Assembly: GCA_963744105.1 (NCBI GenBank)
Contig: CAVUSJ010000003.1
Location: 62,001 to 126,000 of the forward strand
DNA length: 64,000 nucleotides
Direction of reading: 5' to 3'
Source: DASUPK01 sp963744105
GTDB taxonomy: Bacteria; Actinomycetota; Thermoleophilia; Solirubrobacterales; 70-9
The translations under genes were made by a program, and so were the position numbers. A model generated the notes under the pieces. The model saw only the letters and a program-made list of their open reading frames with translations. It was not told where the DNA came from and searched no databases. Position 1 is the first letter of the stretch. Each line of letters starts with the position of its first letter. Positions 1 through 8,006 of this stretch are shown here, piece by piece.

Positions 1-115
1 AACGGAGCTCGTAGCGCTCGCCGCGGTGCAGGAGCGCCACCCGCGCATCGGCGACGAGCGCCTCGCGCAGCCTCGGATGGCGGGCCCGGATGTCGCTCAT
101 CAGCGTTTGCGCCAT
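1..115 (-). CDS. 5' end of an unidentified protein (runs off the left edge)
   Basis: A reading frame starts at an ATG (113-115) and runs leftwards off the window without a stop. The 38 visible residues begin MAQTLMSDIRARHPRL and are rich in Arg, Ala and Leu, with an amphipathic helical look. They resemble the helical N-terminus of some acyltransferases such as serine acetyltransferase, but too little is present to name a family. No TANNNT box or clear Shine-Dalgarno site precedes it. It diverges from the methyltransferase gene at 214. Confidence 0.4.
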   Translation of the reverse strand, partial: MAQTLMSDIRARHPRLREALVADARVALLHRGERYELR

Positions 116-213
116 CGTGTTTTCAGGGTTGAGCATGTGAACGGGAGCGTAACCGGGCAGCGCGGGACCTAGACTCCGGCCCCGGCCCGCCCGGACCTGC
201 CCTGACCAAGCCA

Positions 214-1210
214 ATGCCGATGCAAGTCACCTCCTACTACCACCGGACCAATCCGGACGAAGCGGGCTACTCGCTCGGCAACTTCTACGAGATCTGGGCG
301 GCGTGCTTCGACGCCGCCGGCGCGCGGTCCGTGATCGAGGTCGGAGCCGAGCGGGGAAGGCTCACCCAGGAGCTCCTGCGGTGGGCCGCGCCGAGCGGCG
401 CCCACGTGACCGCGATCGAGCCCGAGCCGATCTCGGACCTGCTCGAGCTGACCGAGGAGTACCCCGACCTCGAGATCGTCGAGGAGACCAGCCTCGACGC
501 GCTCGCCCACCTGCCGATCGCCGACGTGATCGTCCTCGACGGCGACCACAACTACTACACGCTGAGCGGGGAGCTGCGGCTGATCGCCGAGCGGTCGGAG
601 CGCATGCCGCTGCTCGTCTTCCACGACGTCTGCTGGCCCCTGGCCCGGCGTGACCAGTACGCCGCACCCGACCGGATCCCGCCCGAGCACCGCCACCCCT
701 ACGGGGAGGACATCAAGCTCGTTCCCGGGAACCCCGGCACGGCGGAGCGGGGCCTCCCGTTCGAGTGGGGCGCCCTCGAGGAAGGCGGCCCCCGCAACGG
801 GGTGATGACCGCGATCGAGGACTTCATGGCCGAGCACGACGGCCTGCGGCTGGCGGTGATCCCGATCTTCTTCGGCTGCGGGCTGCTCTGGCCCGAAAGC
901 GCCGATTGGTCCGACGCGGTCGGCGAAATCGTCGATCCGTGGGACCGGAACCCGATCCTGGAGCGGGCCGAGAAGGCCCGGGTGACCCAGCTGGTCCAGC
1001 GCCACTCCCGCGAGCAGGAGATCGACGAGCGCTTCACCTACGCGAGCAAGCTGGAGGAGCGCCGTCAGGCGGGTTCTCGCCTCGGGGGCATTCTCGGCGG
1101 CCGAGTGGCTCTCGAAGGTGCGCCGGCGCGGCAAGCCGGCCTTCTCACGCCGGGAGCTCAGCGATCTCGTCGCGGAGAGCGAGCGCGCGCGGCGGGAGGA
1201 TCAGCGCTGA
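214..1210 (+). CDS. SAM-dependent methyltransferase, frame broken near position 1062
   Basis: Class I (Rossmann) methyltransferase of the Methyltransf_24 type. The SAM-binding motif I is VIEVGAERGRLT (residues ~34-45), followed by TAIEPEP and the acidic VIVLDGDHNYYT (~105-116). Its neighbours suggest it decorates surface polysaccharide. From 214 the frame is convincing up to about residue 283 (ASKLEER). After that it turns into Arg/Gly/Ala-rich nonsense that would end at 1248. One base over, a natural C-terminus continues (AAEWLSKVRRRGKPAFSRRE) and stops at 1208-1210. The span 214-1210 is 3n+1 long, so one extra base lies near 1060-1066. The corrected stop overlaps the convergent neighbour by only 10 nt. 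The start is ATG 214, or the second ATG two codons later. Confidence 0.75.
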
Positions 1211-2163
1211 CGGTTCGGCAGCGCCCCCGGCGAGTTGCCGTTCCGTGACGGCTCCTCGTCCCGCCTGAAGAGGGACTTGAACCACCGCAGGGGCTTCGTG
1301 ATCCGCCAGCTGGCGCTCCGCTCCACCAACTGCAGCTGGCGCTCCATGTCGAGCACGGCAGCCTCCCTCGCCAGCTCCGCGGCGTTTGCCTGCATCAGCG
1401 CCGCGTCCCGCCGAGCCTCGGCCCAGCGCGCGCGCTCCTTCCAGTCGCCGGGAATGGTCTGCGCCGGGGAGAGCTTCCCGTCCCACTTCTCGGCAACGCG
1501 CATGTGGGCGGCGATCCAGCCTTCGACGTCGCCGATCAGCTCCAGGGAGTGATGGTGGATGACGCGGATGTGCTCCGTCATCACCTTCTTGCCCGCCGCC
1601 CGCACCTGCTGGCAGACGTCGAAGTCGTAGCCGTGCAGCTGTCCCAGCGACTCGTCGAAGCGGATGTTCTCGATGAACCAGGGCGGCAGGACCATCATGA
1701 AGCCGTCGATCACGTCGACCTCGCCGGTCCGGGCCTCGGGAGGCGCCTCGTCCCAGTTGAAGGTGGAGCCCACGATCTCGCCGCCGCCGTACTCCTCGTA
1801 CTGATGCGAGAAGGATGCAAGCGTCACGGAGCCGTCCCACCAGGCGATGTTGCGGACGCCGATCGCGCCCGCACAGCCGAGAATGCCGAGGTCCTGATGC
1901 TGCAGGGCGCGCCTCACCTTGACGCAGAACTCGGGATCGACGATCTCCGCGTCCTGGTGAACGAGCACCAGCGCCTCGAGGCCATCGAGCTTCGCGGCCT
2001 CCTCGATCAGCAGGTTGTAGTTCCGGAAGATCGACGCGTCGCCGAGGCCGGCGGAGCCGAGCGCGAGGATCTCGGAGTCGGGCTCGGCGACGAGCCTGAT
2101 GCCGGGCTCCGCGAAGGCCTCGTACTGGGCGTGATCCGTGATGGGGCAGCCGAAGGCGATCAT
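1201..2163 (-). CDS. GT2-like glycosyltransferase with C-terminal coiled tail
   Basis: A 320-residue GT-A fold enzyme. It opens with MIAFGCPITD, has a helical stretch, then LVLVHQDAEI (~88-97, a DxD-like metal/nucleotide site). Further on come VDVIDGFMMVLPPWF (acceptor loop, ~170) and GYDFDVCQQVRAAGK (catalytic ED/DxD-like region, ~200). The last 80 residues form an Ala/Glu/Arg-rich helix ending in SASWRITKPLRW, a motif common after GT domains in polysaccharide loci and repeated in the small protein at 5642-5935. I infer it adds a sugar in the surface-glycan pathway; the donor is unknown. A TATGTT box nine bases before the ATG suggests its own leaderless promoter. It converges on the methyltransferase at 214-1210. 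Confidence 0.8.
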   Translation of the reverse strand: MIAFGCPITDHAQYEAFAEPGIRLVAEPDSEILALGSAGLGDASIFRNYNLLIEEAAKLDGLEALVLVHQDAEIVDPEFCVKVRRALQHQDLGILGCAGAIGVRNIAWWDGSVTLASFSHQYEEYGGGEIVGSTFNWDEAPPEARTGEVDVIDGFMMVLPPWFIENIRFDESLGQLHGYDFDVCQQVRAAGKKVMTEHIRVIHHHSLELIGDVEGWIAAHMRVAEKWDGKLSPAQTIPGDWKERARWAEARRDAALMQANAAELAREAAVLDMERQLQLVERSASWRITKPLRWFKSLFRRDEEPSRNGNSPGALPNRQR

Positions 2164-2172
2164 CTCGGGCGG

Positions 2173-2178
2173 AACATA
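2173..2178 (-). promoter_or_regulatory. -10 box TATGTT before the GT gene
   Basis: On the minus strand TATGTT lies 9 nt before the ATG at 2163, which suggests transcription starts at or next to the start codon. Confidence 0.5.
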
Positions 2179-2188
2179 GCGGCGGGCG

Positions 2189-2947
2189 CTATTTGCGGGC
2201 CAGCAAGCCGATCGACGCGATCCTGCGCATCGGATAGTCCTCGTAGGGGAGGTCGCCGCGCCAGCGCTCGTGCGCCTCGGCCGAGACGAAGTACGCCTCG
2301 GGGTCGGATTCGAGTGTCCGGATCAGGTCCCCGAGTCCCTCGGCGCTGAGCCCAAGGCGGCGAACGGCCTGCTCCAGGCGGTCGCGGTGGGCGTCTGCGC
2401 CCCAGCCTGCCAGGACATGGTCGACGGCGTGGATCGAGCAGCCGCCCGAGGCCAGGGCGGCGTTGGCGGCGCCCATCACCGTGCCCATCGACTCGACCGG
2501 GATGTGCTCGAGCACCGAGATGGAGTAGACCCCGGCAACCGGGCCCGGAAGCCCGCCGGAGGGCGGGAAGCGCTCGCGGATGAACTCAACCTCGGGGTAA
2601 TCGCGCTGGAAGCGCTCGAACTCGACGGGGCCCTGATCGCTGCCGTCGTACGGGTCGACCACGGTGACCGAGTAGCCGAGCCGAGTGAGGAGGCCGGCGA
2701 CCAGCGGCTCGCCCGCCCCGATCTCGATCAGCCGCCCGCCGCGCTCCACCGTGCCGAGGACGGCCTTCACCATCCAGCAGCGCTGCAGGTCCTTCATGTC
2801 CCCGCTCGCCCTCGCGAGGCCGCCGAGGTTTTCGAGGCTGTCCGCGAAGTCGCGGACCGTGCCGTAGGACAGCTCCTCGACCGGGAACCGGCCGCGATAG
2901 AGCTCGTCGAGCTCCCAGAGGCGATCCTGGGGGATCGGGTCGCTCAT
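2189..2947 (-). CDS. SAM-dependent methyltransferase
   Basis: A 252-residue class I methyltransferase. A helical N-terminal third (~70 residues) precedes motif I RLIEIGAGEPLVAGLL (~92-107), then VTVVDPYDG (motif II) and GVYSISVLEHIP (motif IV/post-I, ~160). The start ATG overlaps the stop of the upstream glycosyltransferase (2944) as ATGA, so the two are translationally coupled. I infer modification of a sugar or glycolipid from the surface-polysaccharide context; the substrate cannot be read from the sequence. Confidence 0.8.
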   Translation of the reverse strand: MSDPIPQDRLWELDELYRGRFPVEELSYGTVRDFADSLENLGGLARASGDMKDLQRCWMVKAVLGTVERGGRLIEIGAGEPLVAGLLTRLGYSVTVVDPYDGSDQGPVEFERFQRDYPEVEFIRERFPPSGGLPGPVAGVYSISVLEHIPVESMGTVMGAANAALASGGCSIHAVDHVLAGWGADAHRDRLEQAVRRLGLSAEGLGDLIRTLESDPEAYFVSAEAHERWRGDLPYEDYPMRRIASIGLLARK

Positions 2948-4129
2948 GCCGCCACCGCGGCGGTCCGGCTCGCGAGCCGCTCCCGGTAGAAGCCGGCGAG
3001 GCGTTCCGCGTTCCGGGGCCAGCTCAGACGCTCGAGGGCGAACCGGCGGGCGCCGCGCCCCAGCCTGCCGGCGAGCTCCCGGTCGTCCATCAGCTCCTCG
3101 AGGCGCGCCGCGATCTCGAGCGCGGTCCCCTCGCGCAGCAGCAGGGCGTTCTCCCGGTCGGTGAGCTCGTTGCCCAGGTTGCAGGCGGGCAGGACCACCG
3201 GCCGGCCCATCGCCAGGAACTCGGGCAGCTTCGAGGGGAGCCGGTAGCGGTTGAAGTCGCCGGGCGCGCCGGGCTGGACGTAGGCGTCGGCAAGGGCGAG
3301 GTACCCGGGGATCTCGCGCCAGGGCACGTCGCCCAGGTCGGGCTCACCGCCGCGAAGAGCCTGGAGGGTCCTCGGATCCACCCCGCCGAGCCGGGTCCCG
3401 CCGAGACGGACGAGCCTCGCGGGCCGCCCTCGCCGCTGCAGCAGCTTCACCGCGAGGTACAGGCTGAACAGCTCCCGCAGGTTCGCCCAGTGGCCGATGC
3501 CGTGATAGACGAGGACGAAGTCGTCGGGACGCAGCCCGAGATGCTCTCGCGAAACGGCGGGAGGCAGGTCCGGCCGGAAGCGGTCGTGGTCCACACCCGG
3601 GGGCGCGAGCAGATGTGGGCGCCCGCCGAGGTTGAACTCGTTGAGCTCTTCGGTGATCACGGTGACTCCCGCCGCGCCCTCCATCAGGCGCGGGTAATGG
3701 AGCGGGTGGATGAAGTCGTCGGAGCAGAGCTCGTCGAGACGCTCCGGGGGCAATCGCCGGAGCCGCTCATAGGGCAGCCGCAGCGCGGTGGAGAGCAGGT
3801 GCTCCTCGTTGTCCTCGAGGTGCACCACGTAGGGAGCGCCGAGGGCCGAGACGGCGCGTTCCGTCGCCTTGCGGACCACCTCGCGCGGCGTCCAGGCGCA
3901 GATCATGGTCTCGTCTCGGATCGCGAGACCAGTCCCGCAGCCGGCGGTCGAGCCGCTCGTAGTTGATGCACTCGAAGCTCGGCTCGCCGATGGTCGAGAT
4001 CCGGTCGGTGTCGCCCTGGCCGCAGAGGACCACCTCGATGCCCTGCGCCGTCAGCTCCTCGCCGAGGTGGAACGCCTGGATCACGCTGTTGACGTGGAGC
4101 TTCCCGAAGTGGAGGAAGAGGACTCTCAC
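2944..4129 (-). CDS. GT4 glycosyltransferase, frame broken near 3905-3935
   Basis: A GT-B enzyme of the GT4 group. The N-terminal Rossmann half starts at a GTG (4127-4129) that overlaps the upstream gene's stop as GTGA, and reads VRVLFLHFGKLHVNSVIQAF and LTAQGIEVVLCGQGDTDR. The C-terminal half, in another frame from about 3930 down to 2944, holds VHLEDNEEHLL, VYHGIGHWAN, LADAYVQPGAP and LPSKLPEFLAMGRPVVLP, the GT4 donor-binding region. The whole span is 3n+1 nt, so one base is extra between roughly 3905 and 3935, around DWSRDP. A conventional caller would start at the internal ATG 3906 and lose the acceptor domain. It is in operon order with the GT2 gene upstream and a methyltransferase downstream. 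Confidence 0.75.
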
Positions 4130-5652
4130 CCGACGGCCTCCCGCATCGCCACCGCCTGCGGGTCGCCGCTGAACGGAGACACGGTGAGGTCGGCCGCCTC
4201 CCGGAAGAAGCGCCGGCTGTAGTAGGGGTCGCCCGCCTCGAGGGCCTCGTAGGCCCGGTCGACGAAGAGCGCGCGATCGATCACGTCGAAGTCGGTGCGC
4301 CGCTGAGCCTCGGTCGTGTGGACGTCGGTTCTGGGAGAGGGCGTGCAGATGATGCTGAGGCCCAACTCCCGGATCCGCAGACACAGGTCGAGATCCTGGA
4401 ACTGGCGGGAGAAGGCCTCCTCGAAGCCGCCGAGCCGCTCGAACGTCGAGCGCCTCATCAGCATGCATTCCATGCTGACGGCGGAGACCTCGCGGGCGCA
4501 GGAGAGCGAGCCGTAGTAGCCATCCGCGTCCGCGTCGAAGCCGCGCATGACCGGGACGGCGGGGTCGTAGAGGCCGATCGCGTAGCCGGCGGAGTCCACC
4601 CGTCCGTCGGGACGGGTGATGGTGGGCCCGACCGCTCCGACTCCGGGCATCTCGGCGTAGAGGAGAAGCTGCTCGATCCAGTCGGGTTCGACCATCTCCG
4701 TGTCCTCGCTCAGGAAGGCGATGAACTCGCCATGCCCGCGGCTCGCGGCCTGGTTCGCCTGCCTGCCCGGATTGAACGGGCCCTCGGCGTCCCGGCGAGC
4801 GGGGATCACGATGTCGACCCTCGGATGCGCTTCGCGCGGTCTCGGAGAGAGTCGGAGGCGGTGTGGAAGCGACGGGTGTGGCACGGCCTCGGCCGGAATT
4901 CCCCGGCGACCGAGGTGGGCGTTGACGGCGCGGGCCTGCAGCTCGGTCACGCCCTCCTTCGCGTGCTCCGACAGCGCGATGCTCCCCGGGATCGCCCGCC
5001 AGTGGTAGAGCGTCTCGGGGATGTGGCGGATCCGGTCGGTGCGCTCAGAGAGGCGGAGCAGCAGCTCGAAGTCCTGGATCGTGTCGAAGTCCGGGTCGAA
5101 GCCACCCACCTCGGAGAGCAGCTCCCGGCGGGCCACGAGCAGGTGGCCGACGTACATCGCGCCCAGCGCGTAGACGGGCGACCAGTCGGGCTTGTGGAAC
5201 GGATCGACCCTGACGCCGTCCGTGGTGATCTTGTCCTGGTCGGAGTAGGCGACGTCGAACTCGCGCTCCGAGAGCTCCATCGCGACCCGCAGCAGGGCAT
5301 CGGGCGTGAGCTCGTCGTCGTGGTCCAGGAAGGCGACGAGCTCCCCGCGGCAGAGCTCGAGCCCCTGGTTGGAGGCCGCCGCGATGCCCGCGTTCTCGCT
5401 CAGCAGGCGTGCGGTGATCCGCGGATCTCGCGATACGGCCCGCTTCACGGCCTTGCGGGTGTCCGCGCGCGGTGACCCGTCGTCGACGATGACCAGCTCC
5501 CAGTCCGGATATTGCTGGGCCCGGACCGAGCCGATCGCGGCGCGCAGGTGGCGAGGCTCGGCGTCGTACACGGGCATCACCACCGAGATCAGAGGCCGAT
5601 TCGGCAGAGTGGCGAGCTCCGCCGCGGCCGCGGAGCGCGCCTTATCCCTCAC
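4126..5652 (-). CDS. two-domain GT2 glycosyltransferase, second domain shortened
   Basis: 508 residues starting at GTG 5652, which overlaps the upstream gene's end. Domain 1 (~20-250) is a complete GT2: LISVVMPVYDAEP, ELVIVDDGSPRAD, LVAFLDHDDELTP (DxD), DFELLLRLSERT (catalytic acid region). Domain 2 (~275-480) begins with VDIVIPARRDAEG but jumps at once to FNPGRQANQAAS and FIAFLSEDTEMVEPDWIEQL. The usual ~55-residue segment with the first beta strands and the VVDNGS motif is missing, and the DxD position reads SED. So domain 1 is probably catalytic and domain 2 impaired or structural. Such tandem GT2 proteins usually build rhamnan-like or O-antigen-like chains. Confidence 0.8.
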   Translation of the reverse strand: MRDKARSAAAAELATLPNRPLISVVMPVYDAEPRHLRAAIGSVRAQQYPDWELVIVDDGSPRADTRKAVKRAVSRDPRITARLLSENAGIAAASNQGLELCRGELVAFLDHDDELTPDALLRVAMELSEREFDVAYSDQDKITTDGVRVDPFHKPDWSPVYALGAMYVGHLLVARRELLSEVGGFDPDFDTIQDFELLLRLSERTDRIRHIPETLYHWRAIPGSIALSEHAKEGVTELQARAVNAHLGRRGIPAEAVPHPSLPHRLRLSPRPREAHPRVDIVIPARRDAEGPFNPGRQANQAASRGHGEFIAFLSEDTEMVEPDWIEQLLLYAEMPGVGAVGPTITRPDGRVDSAGYAIGLYDPAVPVMRGFDADADGYYGSLSCAREVSAVSMECMLMRRSTFERLGGFEEAFSRQFQDLDLCLRIRELGLSIICTPSPRTDVHTTEAQRRTDFDVIDRALFVDRAYEALEAGDPYYSRRFFREAADLTVSPFSGDPQAVAMREAVG

Positions 5653-5935
5653 GCCGCAACAGCCTGCCCATGGCGCGGAGCGGCTTGGTCAGCTTCCAGC
5701 TCGTCGTGGCCTCGTACTCCGCCGCGACCAGCATCGCCGGCGAGCCGGCGCCGCCGCGCGCCCACTCCCGGTCGGCCTCGGCGAATGAGCGCCGCATCAG
5801 CTCGCGGTTCATGTCCTCTCGCAACTCCTCGAGCTCGCGCTGATGGCGTCGTTCGGCCGCCTCGAGCTCCGCGCGGAGCCGAGCGGCCTCCGCGCGGGCC
5901 GCCGCTACCTGCTCCTCCGAATCCGGGTCCGGCAT
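5642..5935 (-). CDS. small coiled-coil protein with GT-tail motif
   Basis: 97 residues from the ATG at 5935. Residues ~5-55 are an Ala/Glu/Arg heptad-like helix (AAARAEAARLRAELEAAERR). The end is SWKLTKPLRAMGRLLRR, the same SWxxTKPLR motif seen at the C-terminus of the GT at 1201-2163. It looks like a free-standing version of a glycosyltransferase tail, perhaps an adaptor or membrane-edge anchor for GT complexes. That role is inference. The longer frame to 5968 uses a GTG inside the upstream gene. A TACGAT box 7 nt before ATG 5935 favours the shorter form. Its end overlaps the GT2 start by 11 nt. Confidence 0.6.
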   Translation of the reverse strand: MPDPDSEEQVAAARAEAARLRAELEAAERRHQRELEELREDMNRELMRRSFAEADREWARGGAGSPAMLVAAEYEATTSWKLTKPLRAMGRLLRREG

Positions 5936-5942
5936 CGCGCCA

Positions 5943-5948
5943 ATCGTA
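5943..5948 (-). promoter_or_regulatory. -10 box TACGAT before the coiled-coil gene
   Basis: The hexamer sits 7 nt before ATG 5935 on the minus strand. It supports that start over the GTG at 5968 and may drive the operon down to 2189. Confidence 0.45.
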
Positions 5949-5957
5949 GGCTGCCGA

Positions 5958-8006
5958 TCAGCCCTCACGGCGCCAGAGGCGCATGTGCGTGCTGGGATCG
6001 TTGCCGACCAGCCGGTAACCGCGCTGCCGGAGGATCGCGGCGAATTCCGGGATCTCGAAGACCAGGCCCCCCGAGCCGGGCACGTGGCTCACCGACTCGA
6101 ACACGTCGGTCCCGCCCGCGTCCTCCAGCTGGTCGATGGCGCGGTTGGCCTCGTCCGGCACGATCAGCCCCGTGATCCCGTTGATGGGGGAGACGTTCAC
6201 CACGCCCGCGCGGTCGGCCACCCTGTGATCGAGCGTCGTGCCGACGATCAAGACGTGCTCTCCCGGGTGTGTGTTGGCCTCCACGTAGCGCTGCGCCTCG
6301 AGCAGGTCGTTGACCGCCACCCCGCCGTCGGCCAGGCGGTCGATCTGCCGCCAGGGCGGGGACACCCGGGCGATCGCGGAGACCATCAGGCCGAACCCGA
6401 TGAGGGCAGCGCACGCGGGCAGCAGGATGCGCGTCAGCCTCTCGCGGTCGCCGGCGGTGCGCCGAAGCGACCGAGCCGCGGTCCAGGCGACCAGCGCCAG
6501 GGACAGCCCCCAGGGCGGGAAGAGGAGCATCAGCTGGAACTGCGAGGAGCGGCCCACGAAGTACATGGCGGTGGCGAGGCCGAAGATGCCCGAGAAGGCG
6601 AGCATGGCGGTCAGGGTCCGGTCCGGGTCGTCTCGGACGTAGCGGACGGCGGCCATCACAACCGCCGCGGCGTAGGTGAAGTAGAGGGCCCACTGAAGGC
6701 CCAGGGTCGGCATCGGAACGAGCCCGAACGAATCCCGGAGGAACACCCGGTTGAAGTAGGTGAGCAGCGTCGGGTCGGGCAGCTCGCCTGTGCGGAGCAG
6801 GATGACGGCACAGACGAGGACGAGTGCGCCGAGCAGGCCGGCGGCGCCCTCGACGGCGATACGGCCCACCCGCTCGCGGAGCGGGGTCGAGCGGTCCCAG
6901 CTGACGCCCATGCCCACGATCAGGCTGAGCAGGGCCGGGGTCCCGAACTCGACGTTGTTGACAACCACCAGCCCGGCGAAGCCGAACAGCGCCCAGATCG
7001 GGATTCGCCGCCGCGTCGAGACGGCGAACAGCCAGGCGAGCAGGAACGGGCCGAAGAGGCGACCCGGGAGGATCCCGTAGTAGTTGGCGTCGAAGTTCCG
7101 GAACGGGCCGCTGTCGTTCCACGGGAAGAGCGCCAGGGCGAGGAACGGCAGGTAGAGGGCAAGGGCGGTCCAGGGCCCGCGCGTCACCTGGCGGAAGACG
7201 CCGAATACGGCCAGGAGCGCGATCGTCGAGAGCGTGCACATCGCAATCGAGAGCGCCGTGATCGAGGAGTCGAAGGTCGCCAGCACCGGCTCGAGCACAA
7301 GCGGCAGCAGGTTGGCGTACTGGGCGATGTAGTCGACCAGCGGGGTGCGACCGTTGACCACCGAGAAGTAGTCCTCCGCCTGGACCGGAATGTGGCCGGC
7401 GGCGAGCTGGCCCGCCTGGCCGACCGTCGCGTCCGTCACCACCGCGGGCAACACGAAGATCACCGTCGCCAGTACGGCAATCCCGAAGGAGAGCCAGGCC
7501 CGGTCCCGGAGGCGCTCGCCGATCCGCAGGGCCCAGGGTGGGAGCCGGCCGGACCAGCGCAGGACGGCGATCGTCATGCCGGCTCCGAGCACGACCGCCG
7601 CGATCAGGTTCGGCACCGAGAGGAGGTAGGGCTTGAAGTAGTCGACGAGGAAGCCGCTCTGGCGAGGCTGGTCCAGCACCCCGACGACGATCAGGGCGAG
7701 CCCGGCCACCTGAGCGCCGAGGATCAGCGGGTCGAGGGATCGCCTGCTTCTCTCGCGGGTGCCCAGCCCGATCAGGACGGCGCCGAGAACGATCGGCGCG
7801 GCCAGGGTGAGCATCGATCGCACCTCCTCCCGCGCCTCGGGCAGCACCAGGGGCTTCCAGACGGCGAAGACCTCCTCGGTCGGAGCGGGGTAGAGCTTCG
7901 CCAGCGCCGGCACGAGCAGGACAAAGGCGACTCCGAGCGCGAGGGCCGCCACGATCGCACCGATCCACGCCAGGTCTTCCACCGGCATCGCCAGCCGCCT
8001 GGTCAT
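5958..8006 (-). CDS. large multi-membrane protein, GT-C-like (copy 2 of a tandem pair)
   Basis: 682 residues from ATG 8006, which overlaps the upstream stop as ATGA. About 12-14 hydrophobic segments run to residue ~530, followed by a soluble C-terminal part (~150 residues) containing EHVLIVGTTLDHRVADRAG and ending RLWRREG. Conserved polar loops such as GRTPLVDYIAQYANLLP and NDSGPFRNFDANYYGILPGR sit between membrane segments. The layout matches GT-C-type polyprenyl-phosphate-sugar transferases or related polysaccharide membrane proteins, but I see no unambiguous catalytic signature. It is a close paralogue of the gene at 8003-10090 (same loops VNGRTPLV, NFDANYY/EFDGNYF, LPDPTLLTYFNR/LPDPSLLTYYNR), which indicates tandem duplication. 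Confidence 0.75.
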   Translation of the reverse strand: MTRRLAMPVEDLAWIGAIVAALALGVAFVLLVPALAKLYPAPTEEVFAVWKPLVLPEAREEVRSMLTLAAPIVLGAVLIGLGTRERSRRSLDPLILGAQVAGLALIVVGVLDQPRQSGFLVDYFKPYLLSVPNLIAAVVLGAGMTIAVLRWSGRLPPWALRIGERLRDRAWLSFGIAVLATVIFVLPAVVTDATVGQAGQLAAGHIPVQAEDYFSVVNGRTPLVDYIAQYANLLPLVLEPVLATFDSSITALSIAMCTLSTIALLAVFGVFRQVTRGPWTALALYLPFLALALFPWNDSGPFRNFDANYYGILPGRLFGPFLLAWLFAVSTRRRIPIWALFGFAGLVVVNNVEFGTPALLSLIVGMGVSWDRSTPLRERVGRIAVEGAAGLLGALVLVCAVILLRTGELPDPTLLTYFNRVFLRDSFGLVPMPTLGLQWALYFTYAAAVVMAAVRYVRDDPDRTLTAMLAFSGIFGLATAMYFVGRSSQFQLMLLFPPWGLSLALVAWTAARSLRRTAGDRERLTRILLPACAALIGFGLMVSAIARVSPPWRQIDRLADGGVAVNDLLEAQRYVEANTHPGEHVLIVGTTLDHRVADRAGVVNVSPINGITGLIVPDEANRAIDQLEDAGGTDVFESVSHVPGSGGLVFEIPEFAAILRQRGYRLVGNDPSTHMRLWRREG

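Noticed and set aside
169..1134. Long minus-strand open frame opposite the first methyltransferase
   Set aside because: Composition is typical of an antisense shadow in G+C-rich DNA; no start signal or family motif.
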